This document shows, one piece after another, positions 1 to 10,587 of a DNA stretch of 64,000 bases (positions are counted from its first letter, which is position 1; every line of letters begins with the position of its first letter). Origin of the DNA: CAVXFB01 sp963760935 (lineage in GTDB: Bacteria > Planctomycetota > Planctomycetia > Pirellulales > Thermoguttaceae); the NCBI GenBank assembly GCA_963760935.1, contig CAVXFB010000005.1, positions 97,634 through 161,633 of the forward strand. The letters are read 5' to 3'. A program made the position numbers and the translations under genes. The notes beneath the pieces were generated by a model. It searched no databases and was not told where the DNA came from. It worked only from the letters and a program-made list of their open reading frames with translations.

Positions 1-1207
1 GAAATCGAGCTTCCTGAACACGGATGTTGTTTACCAGTCGTCCGTAGTTGAGAATATTCCAGCGAAATGACGGGCCGACCGATCCTGCAACCGAATCTGC
101 TTTGAACAGGTCCTCAGCGTTCATGGCGTCGACGAAGATCGTGCCATTGATCGAGAAACGCGGATACAGATCGGAGGTGGCAACGCCAATCAGCGCGCTT
201 TGAGCGGCGACTTCCCTCTCCGCTCTCCGCACATCCGGGCGACGTCGAAGAAGTTCGGCGGGAATGCCGATCGCCAACTGCGGAGGAGCCTTGGGTATGC
301 CGTGATGATTCGCCAGCACTGCATCCAAATCGCGCGGCGGTATGCCCATGAGAATACACAATTGATTGACGGCCTGTCGTCGTGTTGCCTCTAGCGGTCG
401 TATGCTGGCGTCGGTCTGCTCAAGGTTGGATATGCCCTGAGTCACATCGAGCCGCGTGACCATGCCGTGGCGGAGTCGCTCTTCGGCGAGACGCAGGCTG
501 CCCCGTTGAATGTCAACGTTCTCTCTGGCATAGGCCAGCCGTTGTTCGGCGATCCGCACATTTGCGTAGCTTTGGGCCACTTCCGAAATGAGAATCACCA
601 AGACGTCATCGTAATTCTCGACGGACACGTCTAGATTTGCGTCTGCCGCCTCAATGGCCCGTCGAAACCGGCCCCAAAAATCAAGTTCCCAGGCCAGATT
701 ACCGCCAAAGGCCCAATCGTCGAAGTGCAGGTTGGACGATGCGCCGGTGGGGCCGTTTTTGCTCAGTCCGATTCGGCTGTAGTCGCCGAACGCTTCCTGG
801 GTTTGGGGAAACAGGTTGCCTGCGACGATGGCCCGCTGGGCGCGAGCCTCCAGGATGCGCAAGCCGGCCACGCGCAACGTCAAGTTTTGCCGATAGGCGC
901 ACCAGACCAGGGAATCGAGGATCGGGTCGTTCAAGTTCTGCCACCAGGCGGCATTCTGGATTTGGCCGCCATTGATCGCGGGATTTCCTTGATCGAGCCA
1001 TTGTTCGGCGACGGAAGCGGCAGGGCGACAGTAGTTGGGACCGACTTTGAACCCGTTGGCGAGGTACTCGCGAAAACTCGTACATCCGGTGGCTGAAATC
1101 AGAAGAACGATCACCAAGAGCAATGGAATCCCAGTGCCGCCAGCCCGGTGATGTGCGATCCCCGGTAGGCGGGGCAAGGCTTGCGATGCCTCTGGGCGGA
1201 ATATCAT
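1..1207 (-). CDS. NodT/OprM-type outer-membrane efflux lipoprotein (3' end cut by window edge)
   Basis: This is the outer-membrane channel of an RND tripartite exporter. The frame is open from the ATG at 1207 to the window edge, about 402 codons against about 470-490 for the family, so the C-terminus is missing. The N-terminus has a hydrophobic stretch ending in the lipobox SATGC, so the mature protein should be lipidated. Family motifs are readable: a GPNYCRP-like start, AAWWQNLNDPILDSLV, RRPDVRRAEREVAAQSALIGV and YPRFSINGTI. It lies 308 bases downstream of the permease on the same strand, which fits the adaptor-permease-channel order of mex-like operons. I am sure of the family; the substrate cannot be told. 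Confidence 0.88.
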   Translation of the reverse strand, partial: MIFRPEASQALPRLPGIAHHRAGGTGIPLLLVIVLLISATGCTSFREYLANGFKVGPNYCRPAASVAEQWLDQGNPAINGGQIQNAAWWQNLNDPILDSLVWCAYRQNLTLRVAGLRILEARAQRAIVAGNLFPQTQEAFGDYSRIGLSKNGPTGASSNLHFDDWAFGGNLAWELDFWGRFRRAIEAADANLDVSVENYDDVLVILISEVAQSYANVRIAEQRLAYARENVDIQRGSLRLAEERLRHGMVTRLDVTQGISNLEQTDASIRPLEATRRQAVNQLCILMGIPPRDLDAVLANHHGIPKAPPQLAIGIPAELLRRRPDVRRAEREVAAQSALIGVATSDLYPRFSINGTIFVDAMNAEDLFKADSVAGSVGPSFRWNILNYGRLVNNIRVQEARF

Positions 1208-1514
1208 GGCGTCGTCTCCGGCACAATCAAGACAAAACATACTATTCGGGTAATCGAACTCTTGGTTACAATGTGACCAGCGTCGATAAAATGACCCGAA
1301 AAGCCTACGTAATCCCAACAACCAGAGCGCCCTCCAATCCGAAGTTCTTACCCAGGCCGAAAACTCAGCCAGGCAGTGGCGCGATCGAATGGCAAAAGAC
1401 GGGGCCTAACGATTGGCTGGCCCGAAAAAGGGCGTGACAGGAACGGCGAAAGACCGCGGGCCACGAAGCAACTTAGCTTCTTCGCGTCAGCCCAAAAAGG
1501 GTCTCAATGCTCTA

Positions 1515-4500
1515 CTAAGCCTGCTCGACGGCCGGCTGTTGTCGTCTGGTAAAGAAGTTCGAGACCACGACGAAGAACAAGGGAATGAAGATCAGGTCGA
1601 TGAAGGTGGCCGAGAGCATTCCTCCGGTGACCGCGGTTCCGATGGCGTTCATCGCGCCGGCGCCCGCGCCGGTGGCGGTGGCCAGCGGCAGCGTGCCGAA
1701 GAAGAAGGCCAGCGAGGTCATAATGCACCGGGCGGAATCGGATCTTCACGGCTTCCAGGGTCGCCTCGACTAAGCCCTTTCCTTGGCGTTGTTGCTCCTT
1801 GATGAATTGGATAATCAAGATCGCGTTCTTGGTCGAAAGCCCAAGCGTCGTCAGAAATCCGATTTGGAAATAGACGTCGTTCGAGAGCCCACGCAGGGAC
1901 GTTGCCGCCAATGCGCCAAGCACGCCCAAGGGCAACATCAAGAGGTTGACAAACGGTATCGTCCAGCTTTCATATAAGGCGGCGACGCAAAGGAAGATGA
2001 CGAGGATGGAAAAAGCATAGAGCACCGGGCCTTGGGCCGTCGCCATGCGTTCCTGATAGGACAGGCCGGTCCAGTCATATCCGAAACCACCGGGCAGTTT
2101 TCCGACGAGTTCTTCCATGACTTTCATGGCGTCGCCGGAACTATAGCCGGGCGCCGCTTCGGCCTGGATGTTCAAGGACGGAAAACCGTTGTACCGCTCG
2201 CGTCGAGGAGATGCGAAGCTCCACCGTCCCGTGGCGAACGAGCTGTAGGGAACCATCTTTCCAGCATTGTTCCGAACGTAGAGCTTGTTCAAGTCGTTTT
2301 CTGACCGGCGAAAGGGCGCGTCGGCTTGGACAAAGACCTTCTTGACTCGCTCGCTCTGAATGAAATTGTTGACGTAAGCACTGCCGAAAGCCGTGGAAAT
2401 CGTCGAGTGGATAGCGTTGATCGGGACGCCCTGCGCCGGCCTTGTCCCAATTCACATCTACGCGGTACTCCGGCACGTCGGCCAATCCGTTCGCCCGGAC
2501 GGTTCTTGACGACAACCGTGGATCGCGCCGGGCCATATCGAGCAGTTCTTCTCGGGCTTCCATCAGGGCCTTGTGGCCGCGATTGCCGCGATCGATCAAT
2601 TCGAGCTCCACGCCCTGGGCGGTGCCCAATTCGAGGACGGCCGGCATCGCGAAGGCAAAAACCATGGCTTCCTTGATCGTGGCGAACTTTCGCATCGCGC
2701 GGCCGATAACAGCACTGCATTTCAAATCCGGACGCTGCCGAAGGTCCCACGCTTTCAGTTTCACGAACACCATCGCGTTGTTCTGGGCTTGACCCATCGA
2801 GCCGCCGTAACCGGCGATTACCATGCACGATTCAACCGCCTCGCGTTCCGAATCCTGCAAGTACTGACTGACCTGATCTGCGACTTCCTTGGTCTGCTCC
2901 AGCGTGGAACCGATGGGCAGCATGATTTGGCACAGGAGGATGCCTTGATCCTCGGCGGGCAAATAGCTGCTGGGGAGCCGCATGTACAAGAATCCCACCG
3001 TCGTGACAAGCAATACATAGATGAACAGATAGCGGAACTTCTTGGCCAAAGAGTTTCCGACCAATGCCACGTAGCGATCGCGGATCCATAAGAAGACGCG
3101 GTCGAACCAATGGAAGAACCAGCGCAGAAAGAAGATGGAGTTTTCGGACGCCTCGTGTCCCTTGGCCACCGGTTTGAGGAACGTCGCGCAGAGCACTGGC
3201 GTCAAAATCAACGCCACCAGGACCGACAACAACATGGCGGAAATGATGGTGACGGAAAACTGGCGGTAGATTACGCCCGTCGAACCGGGAAAGAAAGCCA
3301 TCGGGCCGAAAACCGCGGAAAGCACTAGACCGATGCCGATCAAGGCGCTGGTGATTTGGTCCATCGACTTGGCCGTGGCGTCGCGCGGCGAAAGTCCCTC
3401 CTCGCTCATGATGCGTTCCACGTTCTCCACCACGACGATGGCGTCATCGACCAAAAGGCCGATGGCCAACACCATGGCGAACATCGTCAGCATGTTGATA
3501 GAAAAGCCGAAAAGTCCCAAGGCGGCGAAGGTTCCGAGCAGCACCACCGGGACGGCAATCGTGGGGATCATGGTGGCGCGAATGTTTCCCATGAACAAGT
3601 ACATCACCAGGAACACCAACACGACCGCTTCGATAAGGGTCTTCACCACTTCATGGATGGCCACTTGAATGAACGGGGTCGTGTCGTAGGGATAAACCAC
3701 TTTCATTCCGTGCGGGAAGTAGCGGCTCATCTCCTCCAATTTCGCCTTGATGGCGTCCGCGGTTTCCAGGGCGTTGGCGCCTGGTGCCTGCCGAATGGCC
3801 ATACCGGCGTTGGGCTTGCCGTTGAAAAACGCCTCAATATCGTAGGATTCCGTGCCAAGCTCGGCTCGACCGATGTCCCGGATTCGAATGATGGAGCCGT
3901 CCGGGTTGGAGCGAACGGGAATTTCGCCGAACTCTTCAGGTGTCTTCCGTAGATTCTGCACTACGATCGAGGCATTCAAACGCTGACCCGGCACGGCCGG
4001 CCGGCCGCCGAACTGTCCGGCGGAAACTTCCACGTTGTATGCCTGCAATGCTCGGGTAACATCGGTGAATGTCAGTCCATAATCGGTGAGTTTTTCGGGA
4101 TTGACCCAAATGCGCATGGCATACTGCGAACCGAAATTCATGACCTCGCCGACGCCCGGAATGCGCGACAAGACCTTCTCCAAGTTGGATTGCGCGTAGT
4201 CGCGCAAGTCGTTGCCGTCCATGCTGCCGTCTTCCGAGACAAGCCCGATGATGATCAAGAAGTTTCGCGTCGATTTATTGACCGAGATACCGGCCTGTTG
4301 AACCGGACTTGGCAGGCTCGATTGGGCAAGCTGCAATTTGTTTTGCACCTTGGCCCAGGCCAGGTCGGGATCAGTGCCAGGCTGGAACGTCAACTCGATG
4401 CGAGACGTGCCGGCGGCATCGCTCGTCGCCGAAAGATACAGCAGGTCGTCGAACCCCGTCATCTTCTGCTCGATGATTTGGGTCACGCTGTTTTCCACCG

Positions 4501-4669
4501 TCTCGGCCGAAGCGCCCGGATAGACGGCGGTAATGGCGATCGACGGGGGCGCGATTGGCGGATACTGCGAAATGGGGAGGAAGTGGATCGACAAACACCC
4601 CAAGACCATCAAGACGATGGCGATGACCCAGGCGAAAACCGGCCGGTCAAGAAAGAATCTTGATAGCAC
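1515..4669 (-). CDS. RND efflux permease, HAE1/AcrB family, broken by two frameshifts
   Basis: This is the inner-membrane proton-driven pump of the tripartite exporter. The reconstructed protein is about 1050 residues, the normal family length. The first 745 residues are in one frame: TM1 after MLSRFFLDRPVFAWV, porter domains, and the TM4 proton-relay motif GLLVDDAIVVVENV. After VNWDKAGA the frame changes near 2432, where the sequence appears to lack two bases of a GCGC run. It changes again near 1726, after KIRFRP, and the C-terminus (MTSLAFFFGTLPLA to PAVEQA) is in the third frame. No other stops occur. The adaptor gene ends 12 bases upstream. The two shifts may be sequence errors or real inactivation. 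Confidence 0.85.
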
Positions 4670-4681
4670 TGCAAGTCTCCG

Positions 4682-6028
4682 TTATTTTGGCGGTGTGACG
4701 GCCGCCTGCATTGTGCTTCGAGGCTTCGCAGCACTCTCGATTGTCGGTTTGAAGGGGACGACATGGACTTTTGTTCCGGGACGCGCTTTCTGCAGTCCCT
4801 CGACAATGACCCGATCCCCTTTAGAGAGGCCCGACGAAACAAGCCAACAGGAACCAACAACGCGATCGGTCACGATCGGTTGCTGTTGAACTATGTCTTC
4901 GCCCTTCTCATTATTCTCTTTGGACTTTACGGTCCGAACCACCATGGCGTAAGGATTGCCCTTGGGGTCGCGTGAGACGGACTGTTGGGGGACGAGGATG
5001 GATCGCTCGTTGACGCCTTCGTCAATGATTGCCCGGACGAACATGCCGGGCAGGAGAGTGCCATTGGGATTGGCCACGACAATCCGCAAGATGACGGATC
5101 CCGTCGTTGGGTCAACGGTCACGTCACGAAACTTGAGCGACCCTTCCACTGGAAACGCTGTGCCATCTTCCAGTACAATCTTGACCTTATCGGTTCCGTT
5201 GTCCTTGAGACGGCCGTTCGCCAAGCTGCGTTTCAGTCGGTTCAACTCCACCGTAGACTGGGGTACATCCACGTAAATCGGGTCCAATTGCTGGATGGTG
5301 GCCAGTGCCAAGGGCTGATACGCTGTGGCAATGGCGCCTACGGTCACATTGGATCGACCGATACGACCGGTAATGGGTGCGGTGATTTTGGTGTAATCAA
5401 GGTTTATCTTGGCCGTTTGCAACGCCGCTTCCGCCTGCTTGATCGCGGCCTTGGCCACACCTACGGATTGCCGATCGCTATCGACTTGAGCCTCGGCAAC
5501 CCGCAACGTGGCGTCGGCCACGTCGACGTCGGCTGAGGCCTGGTCACGTTGCATGGCTGAGACGGCATGAGTCTCGATGAGATTTTCGTAGCGTTGGAGG
5601 TTTGTCTTGGCGAGTTTCAGCACAGCCTGATGCCGCTTCAGTCCGGCGATGGTAGCGGCCAACGTCGCTCGCGCCCGTTCGGCTGCTTGCTGCGTCGAAG
5701 CCACGGTTGCAGCGGCGCTATCGTAGGCAGCTTGATAAGGAGCGGCGTCAATTTCGTACAGAATATCGCCGGCCTTCACCAGCGAGCCCTCCGTAAACAG
5801 CCGCTTCTTGATAAGACCGTTGACCTGCGGCCTGATTTCCGCCACGAGGAAGGCGGTGGTTCGACCCGGCAACTCCGAAGTCAACACTACTCGCTGAGGT
5901 TCGACCGTCACCACGGCTACTTCGGGAGGTGGTGGTGCGGGGGGCGCCTGTTGCCGACCACAAGCTGTCAAGAGTGGGCCCAGTAGCAAAGCTGCCCCAA
6001 CAATCGTTTTTCGCGTACACCGATTCAT
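4682..6028 (-). CDS. RND efflux periplasmic adaptor (HlyD/MFP family) lipoprotein
   Basis: This is the membrane-fusion subunit linking the RND permease to the outer-membrane channel. The start at 6028 is preferred over the longer reading from 6133 because it has GGAG about 8 bases upstream and begins with a lipoprotein signal (MNRCTRKTIVGAALLLG, lipobox LTAC). A proline-rich linker follows. The barrel-sandwich half-motifs are VRPQVNGLIKKRLFTEGSLV and ITAPITGRIGRSNV, with an alpha-helical hairpin between them (residues about 95-205) and beta-barrel and membrane-proximal domains after them. Length is about 448 residues. It lies directly upstream of the permease in one operon, downstream of the TetR gene. 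Confidence 0.92.
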   Translation of the reverse strand: MNRCTRKTIVGAALLLGPLLTACGRQQAPPAPPPPEVAVVTVEPQRVVLTSELPGRTTAFLVAEIRPQVNGLIKKRLFTEGSLVKAGDILYEIDAAPYQAAYDSAAATVASTQQAAERARATLAATIAGLKRHQAVLKLAKTNLQRYENLIETHAVSAMQRDQASADVDVADATLRVAEAQVDSDRQSVGVAKAAIKQAEAALQTAKINLDYTKITAPITGRIGRSNVTVGAIATAYQPLALATIQQLDPIYVDVPQSTVELNRLKRSLANGRLKDNGTDKVKIVLEDGTAFPVEGSLKFRDVTVDPTTGSVILRIVVANPNGTLLPGMFVRAIIDEGVNERSILVPQQSVSRDPKGNPYAMVVRTVKSKENNEKGEDIVQQQPIVTDRVVGSCWLVSSGLSKGDRVIVEGLQKARPGTKVHVVPFKPTIESAAKPRSTMQAAVTPPK

Positions 6029-6098
6029 TGACGTGCTCCAATACTCGACGCCGCTCGACCAATCGAAAGTGCTTTCCTTGATATCTGCGGCTGCCATC

Positions 6099-6725
6099 TC
6101 ACCTGTCAACAGACTCACTCTTTTGCGTGGCAATCCCGTTCAGAAAGGTGCCCAGGATCAAGCCGTGGATGTTTTCCCGCTGGTCGCGTCCTTCGAGGTC
6201 GGGCCGACTCTGGAGCACCCCCTTGCAGAGACCGAGGTACATGTTAGCCAACATACGTGGATCACCGGGACAGAAGACACCTTCTGCAATGCCCTGTTCA
6301 AAGACCTTCGCCAGCCGTTGACACGCGGCCTCCGACGAACGTCGTTCTGACGGCTGTAAGAGTCCCGACGCGGCGTCATCGTCAAAAAGCAGCTTGTGGA
6401 TCTGTGCATGCTTGGCGACGTGTTCGAGCAATGTGCGAAGCTGTCCCACCAGTTTTTCACTTGCCGACTGCTCTTTCGCCACCATCTCGTCCAAATCTTG
6501 AAAGATGGGATCGATCAATTTCGCATAGACAAACTCCAGGAGATCCCGCTTGCTACGGAAGTAGCGGTACAAACTTCCCTTTGCTATGCCAGCCTCCGAC
6601 GCCACGCGATCCATCGTTAGCCCATCCACGCCATGCTCGCTTAGGGCGGCCACGGTTGCTTCGAACAGCGCTTCCTTCATCATTCCATCAAGTACTTGCT
6701 TGCGAATCGCCGTTAGCCTGGGCAT
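6099..6725 (-). CDS. TetR/AcrR-family transcriptional repressor
   Basis: This is a likely local repressor of the efflux operon that follows it on the same strand, 70 bases downstream. The start at 6725 (MPRLTAIRK) is chosen because GGAGG sits five bases upstream; in-frame ATGs further upstream lack this. The N-terminal HTH is clear (residues about 15-60): EATVAALSEHGVDGLTMDRV, then SEAGIAKGSLYRYFRSKRDL. The C-terminal helical ligand domain is divergent, as is usual. About 208 residues. The drug or ligand cannot be inferred. Confidence 0.93.
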   Translation of the reverse strand: MPRLTAIRKQVLDGMMKEALFEATVAALSEHGVDGLTMDRVASEAGIAKGSLYRYFRSKRDLLEFVYAKLIDPIFQDLDEMVAKEQSASEKLVGQLRTLLEHVAKHAQIHKLLFDDDAASGLLQPSERRSSEAACQRLAKVFEQGIAEGVFCPGDPRMLANMYLGLCKGVLQSRPDLEGRDQRENIHGLILGTFLNGIATQKSESVDR

Positions 6726-7466
6726 ACTCACCTCCATTTTGAGTGACTGCAGACATTTTATCAACTCTACGGTCATTATGCAACACTCGCGATTCAAAAC
6801 GCGACATTTCGAGCCATTCTCTCGACGTATGCGCCGCGTACTTGGTTAAATCGGCCGATGCCCCTATTCACTGTGTAAGGCTCTACTGGTGGTTTGATCG
6901 GGGCAAAACCGGCACGTGCCGGGCGATTGTGGGTCCCAAATTGGGTGTTGGTTATTGTAGTGACCGCCCGGTATAGTGTTAGTGACCAACGGGTGTTGAC
7001 AAATAACCCTGCGGTCGGTTTGGCTGCGGTGTCAGTTGGCAGCGATGCCAGAAACAGTCCTGAAAGCCCTGTCCGCGAAAGTCGGTGAAGAGCTCGTTAT
7101 CGTAAATACGGTGATCGCTGGCGGGGCGAGAGTGTTTCGGGATCGCTCATTTCTGACGATTCGGACGCTCTCGATCATGCCTGTGGTTTGCAGCGATATT
7201 CGATGAGCAGGCTGACCTGAAATTGGGCTGTGAACGAGTACTGAGGTCCACGGGGTTATGCCGCGGTACCCGGGGCACGATTAAGGAACTCTGGCGCAGG
7301 CGACTACGATCAAATGCGGCCCCCCATCATCGGCCTCTCGCCACGCCACCGGTTTTAACGCGGCAACAGATCGGCTACAATCGTCCCATCCGCATCGAGC
7401 GGCTTTCCAAACAGATCGCGCAGACAGTCGTCCAATATCCCGAGAGTCTTGTGGAGGAACTCCAAT
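6726..7466. other. Intergenic region between divergent tetR and cupin genes
   Basis: About 740 bases without a convincing gene. It should hold the divergent promoters of the TetR/efflux operon and of the cupin gene. A TTGACA box is seen near 6996 (gtgTTGACAaataacc), but I could not pair it with a good -10 box. No RNA gene or mobile-element end was recognised. Confidence 0.5.
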
Positions 7467-8717
7467 ATGAGCCCATCGAAGATCGTCAAGTCAGACAACG
7501 TAGGGAAGGCTGTCAGCCGTGCCTTGGAAGCCGGCGAAGGGGTGTTGCGGCTTACGCCCACTTGGGTGCCGCGCAACTTCCTGCATCCTGGCAAGCGAAT
7601 CAAACTGGCGCCGACCGATTGGTACGCGCTGGGAACGCACCGCGGTGGCATCGATGAGCGGTGGTTTTCGAGCACGACCGAGGCCGCCAACGGCGACCGC
7701 GAGCCGGATGAGGGGCTAAGCTATTGCAAAGTCGAGAACGAGCGATTTCTGTTCCGCGACGCCGTGGCCGAGGCCGGAGCGCAACTCGTCGGCAAGGCCA
7801 TCTGGGAGAAGTATGGCCGGTGGCCCGTCTTCGCGAAGTTCTTCGACAACATGGGGCCCATCCCGCATCACATGCACCAACGCGCCGAAGATGCGGCGCT
7901 GACCGGACAGCAGGGCAAGCCGGAATGCTACTATTTTCCGCCACAACTCAACGCGGCCGAGAACCACTTCGACTATACCTTCATGGGGCTCGAGCCGGGC
8001 ACGACCAAGGCCGATGTTCGCCGCTGTCTGGAGAACTGGAACTGCGGTGACAACGGCATCCTCGACCTCTCGAAGGCTTATCGCCTTAAGCCGGGCACGG
8101 GCTGGATGATTCCCGCAGGCGTGTTGCATGCTCCCGGCTCGATGTGCACCTACGAGGCCCAATGGGGTTCCGACGTGTTCGGCATGTACCAATCGTTGAT
8201 CGAAGGACGCGAGGTGCCCTGGGAATTGTTGGTGAAGGACATGCCGAAAGAAAAGCATCGCGACCTGGACTTCATCATCGGGCAACTCGACTGGGAAAAG
8301 AACGTCGATCCGTACTTCAAAGAGCACACCTACGTCGAGCCGATCGTCGATGAGGCGTCGTCGGGACCCGGCTATACGGATCGCTGGACCGACTACGGAC
8401 GCTTCAATGGCGAGCAGTTGGTGTCGGCCAAGGAACTGACCGTCATGCCGGGAGCGAAGTGTGTGTTGAAAGACCACGGCGCCAGCGGCTGGATCACCGT
8501 GCAGGGCGCCGGCCGCATCGGAAAATTGGCGATCCAGGCCCCAGTGATGATTCATTTTGGCGAGGAGCCTTGGGACGAAGTATTTATCACACACGATGCG
8601 GCCGTAGCCGGGATCGAAGTCGAAAACACCGGCGGCGAGCCGCTAGTCGGGCTTCGCTACTTCGGACCGTCAACGAACAAGAACATGCCGGAGATTGGCG
8701 ATCACCGCAAGAAGTAA
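7467..8717 (+). CDS. Cupin-fold protein, possibly sugar-isomerase-like
   Basis: A protein of about 416 residues with cupin signatures: the metal-binding pattern HHMHQRAEDA near residue 138 and a second motif PAGVLHAPGSMCTYEAQWGS near residue 218. The start at 7467 has GGAGG nine bases upstream; the in-frame ATG at 7449 does not. The layout resembles class I mannose-6-phosphate-isomerase-like proteins, but I do not recognise a specific enzyme and substrate is unknown. It stands alone, divergent from the efflux operon and convergent with the response regulator at 8830-9474. Confidence 0.75.
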   Translation: MSPSKIVKSDNVGKAVSRALEAGEGVLRLTPTWVPRNFLHPGKRIKLAPTDWYALGTHRGGIDERWFSSTTEAANGDREPDEGLSYCKVENERFLFRDAVAEAGAQLVGKAIWEKYGRWPVFAKFFDNMGPIPHHMHQRAEDAALTGQQGKPECYYFPPQLNAAENHFDYTFMGLEPGTTKADVRRCLENWNCGDNGILDLSKAYRLKPGTGWMIPAGVLHAPGSMCTYEAQWGSDVFGMYQSLIEGREVPWELLVKDMPKEKHRDLDFIIGQLDWEKNVDPYFKEHTYVEPIVDEASSGPGYTDRWTDYGRFNGEQLVSAKELTVMPGAKCVLKDHGASGWITVQGAGRIGKLAIQAPVMIHFGEEPWDEVFITHDAAVAGIEVENTGGEPLVGLRYFGPSTNKNMPEIGDHRKK

Positions 8718-8829
8718 TTCCTGCTGCACCGTTGGCCGCTTATCGGCCGGAGCCTTCCCGTCGAAAATCGCTGCACCACGGACTGGCAAACAGCCCGTGG
8801 CCACCAACCTGTTCGTATGAGACGCGACA

Positions 8830-9474
8830 CTAGCTGATGTCGCGCCACCATTGATACGCGCGGCGATTCAGGTCGGCAGCGCTGCGGATTTGCAGCTTGC
8901 TCTTAATCTTCTTACGGTGGCTTTCGACGGTCCGCGGGCTGACATCGAGCGATTCTGCAATTTGCTGCGTCGTGAGACCCTGGCCAATCATCGCAAAAAT
9001 GTTGATCTCACGGTCGGACAGAGCAGAGTAGCCGTCGCCATCACCGTCAGTTCCGTCGATGATCGCCTTCACAAGCCGTTTGGATGCCGAATCTCCGAAA
9101 TAGACGTCGCCGCCAAGCACACTGCGAACGGCCGCCAAAATCTTGGCCACAGGCTCGCCCCAGTGAACGCAGCCGTCGGCGCCGAAACGCAGAAAGCGGA
9201 CGGCAAGGCTTGGCTCCGCTGTCCGCGTGCCGACCAGGATCTTCATGTGGGGATGCAAGGCCTTGAAGTGCGGCAGCCGATCGGCATACAACTTCCTCTC
9301 CAATGGGACGCCAATCAACGCCAGATGCGGCCGCGTCACTTCAATTTGACGCAGCGCGCCAGCGAGGTCTTCGGCTTCGCCGCAGAGCTCAAGGTCTTGC
9401 TCTTGCGACAGTAGTCGACACAAGCCAAAACGCACAACCGGCTGATCGGCGACGACGAGAATCTTGGACGGCAT
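8830..9474 (-). CDS. LuxR/NarL-family regulator with degenerate receiver domain
   Basis: A DNA-binding regulator of about 214 residues. The C-terminal LuxR-type HTH is complete (residues about 150-205): YSALSDREINIFAMIGQGL and TTQQIAESLDVSPRTVESHR. The N-terminal receiver-like domain begins KILVVADQPVVRFGLCRLLS. The usual acidic pair is reduced to one Asp (VADQ instead of VDDH). The strand that should carry the phospho-acceptor Asp reads HLALIGVPLE, with Gly at that place. It is therefore unlikely to be phosphorylated in the canonical way. The start at 9474 gives the normal receiver N-terminus; longer in-frame readings lack similarity. No histidine kinase is adjacent. Confidence 0.88.
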   Translation of the reverse strand: MPSKILVVADQPVVRFGLCRLLSQEQDLELCGEAEDLAGALRQIEVTRPHLALIGVPLERKLYADRLPHFKALHPHMKILVGTRTAEPSLAVRFLRFGADGCVHWGEPVAKILAAVRSVLGGDVYFGDSASKRLVKAIIDGTDGDGDGYSALSDREINIFAMIGQGLTTQQIAESLDVSPRTVESHRKKIKSKLQIRSAADLNRRAYQWWRDIS

Positions 9475-9756
9475 TGTGTGACAGTCCTCGGATCGTTTCA
9501 TGCACGGTTTGAAGCCGTTCCGGCGTGTCCCCAAATGGGGTCCACTGGATCTGGCGGCAAAGACTGTCCAACGAACACCATCCATTAAGCGTAGTCGCAC
9601 CGGACCAACTTTCTATTACCCGAAAGAACTACATACAATGTTTTGCGGTACGTGGTTAACCCCAATGAGTGGCCGTTGTTTCCCATGAACGCCCTCGGGC
9701 CGGCCCATTCTTGCCGAATAGAAGAAGACAGGAGAGCTGCAAAGTTCTTGCGGACG

Positions 9757-9840
9757 GTCATTCTGAGCGCAGCGAAGAATCTCCGCGGATCGCGCAACTG
9801 CCCACGTATCAATGAGATCCTTCACTGCGTTCAGGATGAC
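9757..9840. repeat. Imperfect palindromic intergenic repeat (REP-like)
   Basis: Two 26-base arms in inverted orientation, GTCATTCTGAGCGCAGCGAA... at 9757-9782 and its imperfect complement at 9815-9840, separated by 32 bases. The arms resemble those of the repeat at 21883-21934 (both contain CTGAGyGmAGCGAAG), so this is an interspersed family. It lies in the 528-base gap between the LuxR-type gene and the CPBP protease gene. I see no gene in the rest of that gap. Confidence 0.7.
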
Positions 9841-10002
9841 TCCCTTTCATCAATCAAGACTTTGCAATTCACCTGTAGAAGAAGAGAGAAGAGTTGACGT
9901 TCGGCTCGCGGCACGTCAAGCTTGCGTCGGCCCAGGTGTCAACTTTGGCAAGATGTACCGGCACACCAGCTTCACACACGTTAATTGAAACAGGGAGAAT
10001 TG

Positions 10003-10587
10003 ATGCCCGAGCGATTCGCCCTGACAGCCGCGGCCTTTGAAGCCAGTCTGACCGTCGTGGCCATCGTGCTAGGCTGGCTCCTCGGCTGTCCGCCGTTACG
10101 AACCTTTCGCTTCGATTTCCACGACGCGATGTTCGGCCTGCTGGCCACAGTGCCGCCGCTGGCCGTCTTCTGGAGTTGCCTGAAGCTACCGCTCGATCCG
10201 CTGCAGCGAATTGCCGCGATCATGGACGAGACACTGCTTCCACTGTTTCGCGAGTGCGGCGTAATGCAACTGGCGATAATTGCCGCCTTGGCAGGAGTTG
10301 GCGAAGAGATGCTCTTCCGCGGCGTCGTTCAGGCGGCCGTGGCCGACCAGATTGGCAGCCCGCACGGCGTTTGGCTCGGGCTGCTCGTCGCGGCCATTCT
10401 CTTCGGGCTGCTCCATCTGATCACGCCGACGTATGCAATCCTGGCCGGGTTGATCGGCGCTTATCTTGGATGGCTCTGGCTGTTCTACGACAACCTCTTG
10501 GTGCCGATCGTCGCCCACGCCGCCTACGATTTCGTCGCGCTGGTTTATCTGGTGAAGATACGAGGAGCGACCGCCCGCCGTGAATAA
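10003..10587 (+). CDS. CPBP-family intramembrane metalloprotease (CAAX/Abi type)
   Basis: A membrane protein of 194 residues with the three CPBP motifs: EEMLFRG (double Glu plus Arg), HLITPTY and HAAYDF. About five to six hydrophobic segments surround them, placing the active site in the membrane. The family includes type II CAAX prenyl proteases and bacterial immunity/regulatory proteases. The ATG at 10003 follows GGGAG at good spacing; the earlier TTG at 9985 has no such site. The gene ends immediately against the convergently read parA gene. The substrate is unknown. Confidence 0.88.
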   Translation: MPERFALTAAAFEASLTVVAIVLGWLLGCPPLRTFRFDFHDAMFGLLATVPPLAVFWSCLKLPLDPLQRIAAIMDETLLPLFRECGVMQLAIIAALAGVGEEMLFRGVVQAAVADQIGSPHGVWLGLLVAAILFGLLHLITPTYAILAGLIGAYLGWLWLFYDNLLVPIVAHAAYDFVALVYLVKIRGATARRE

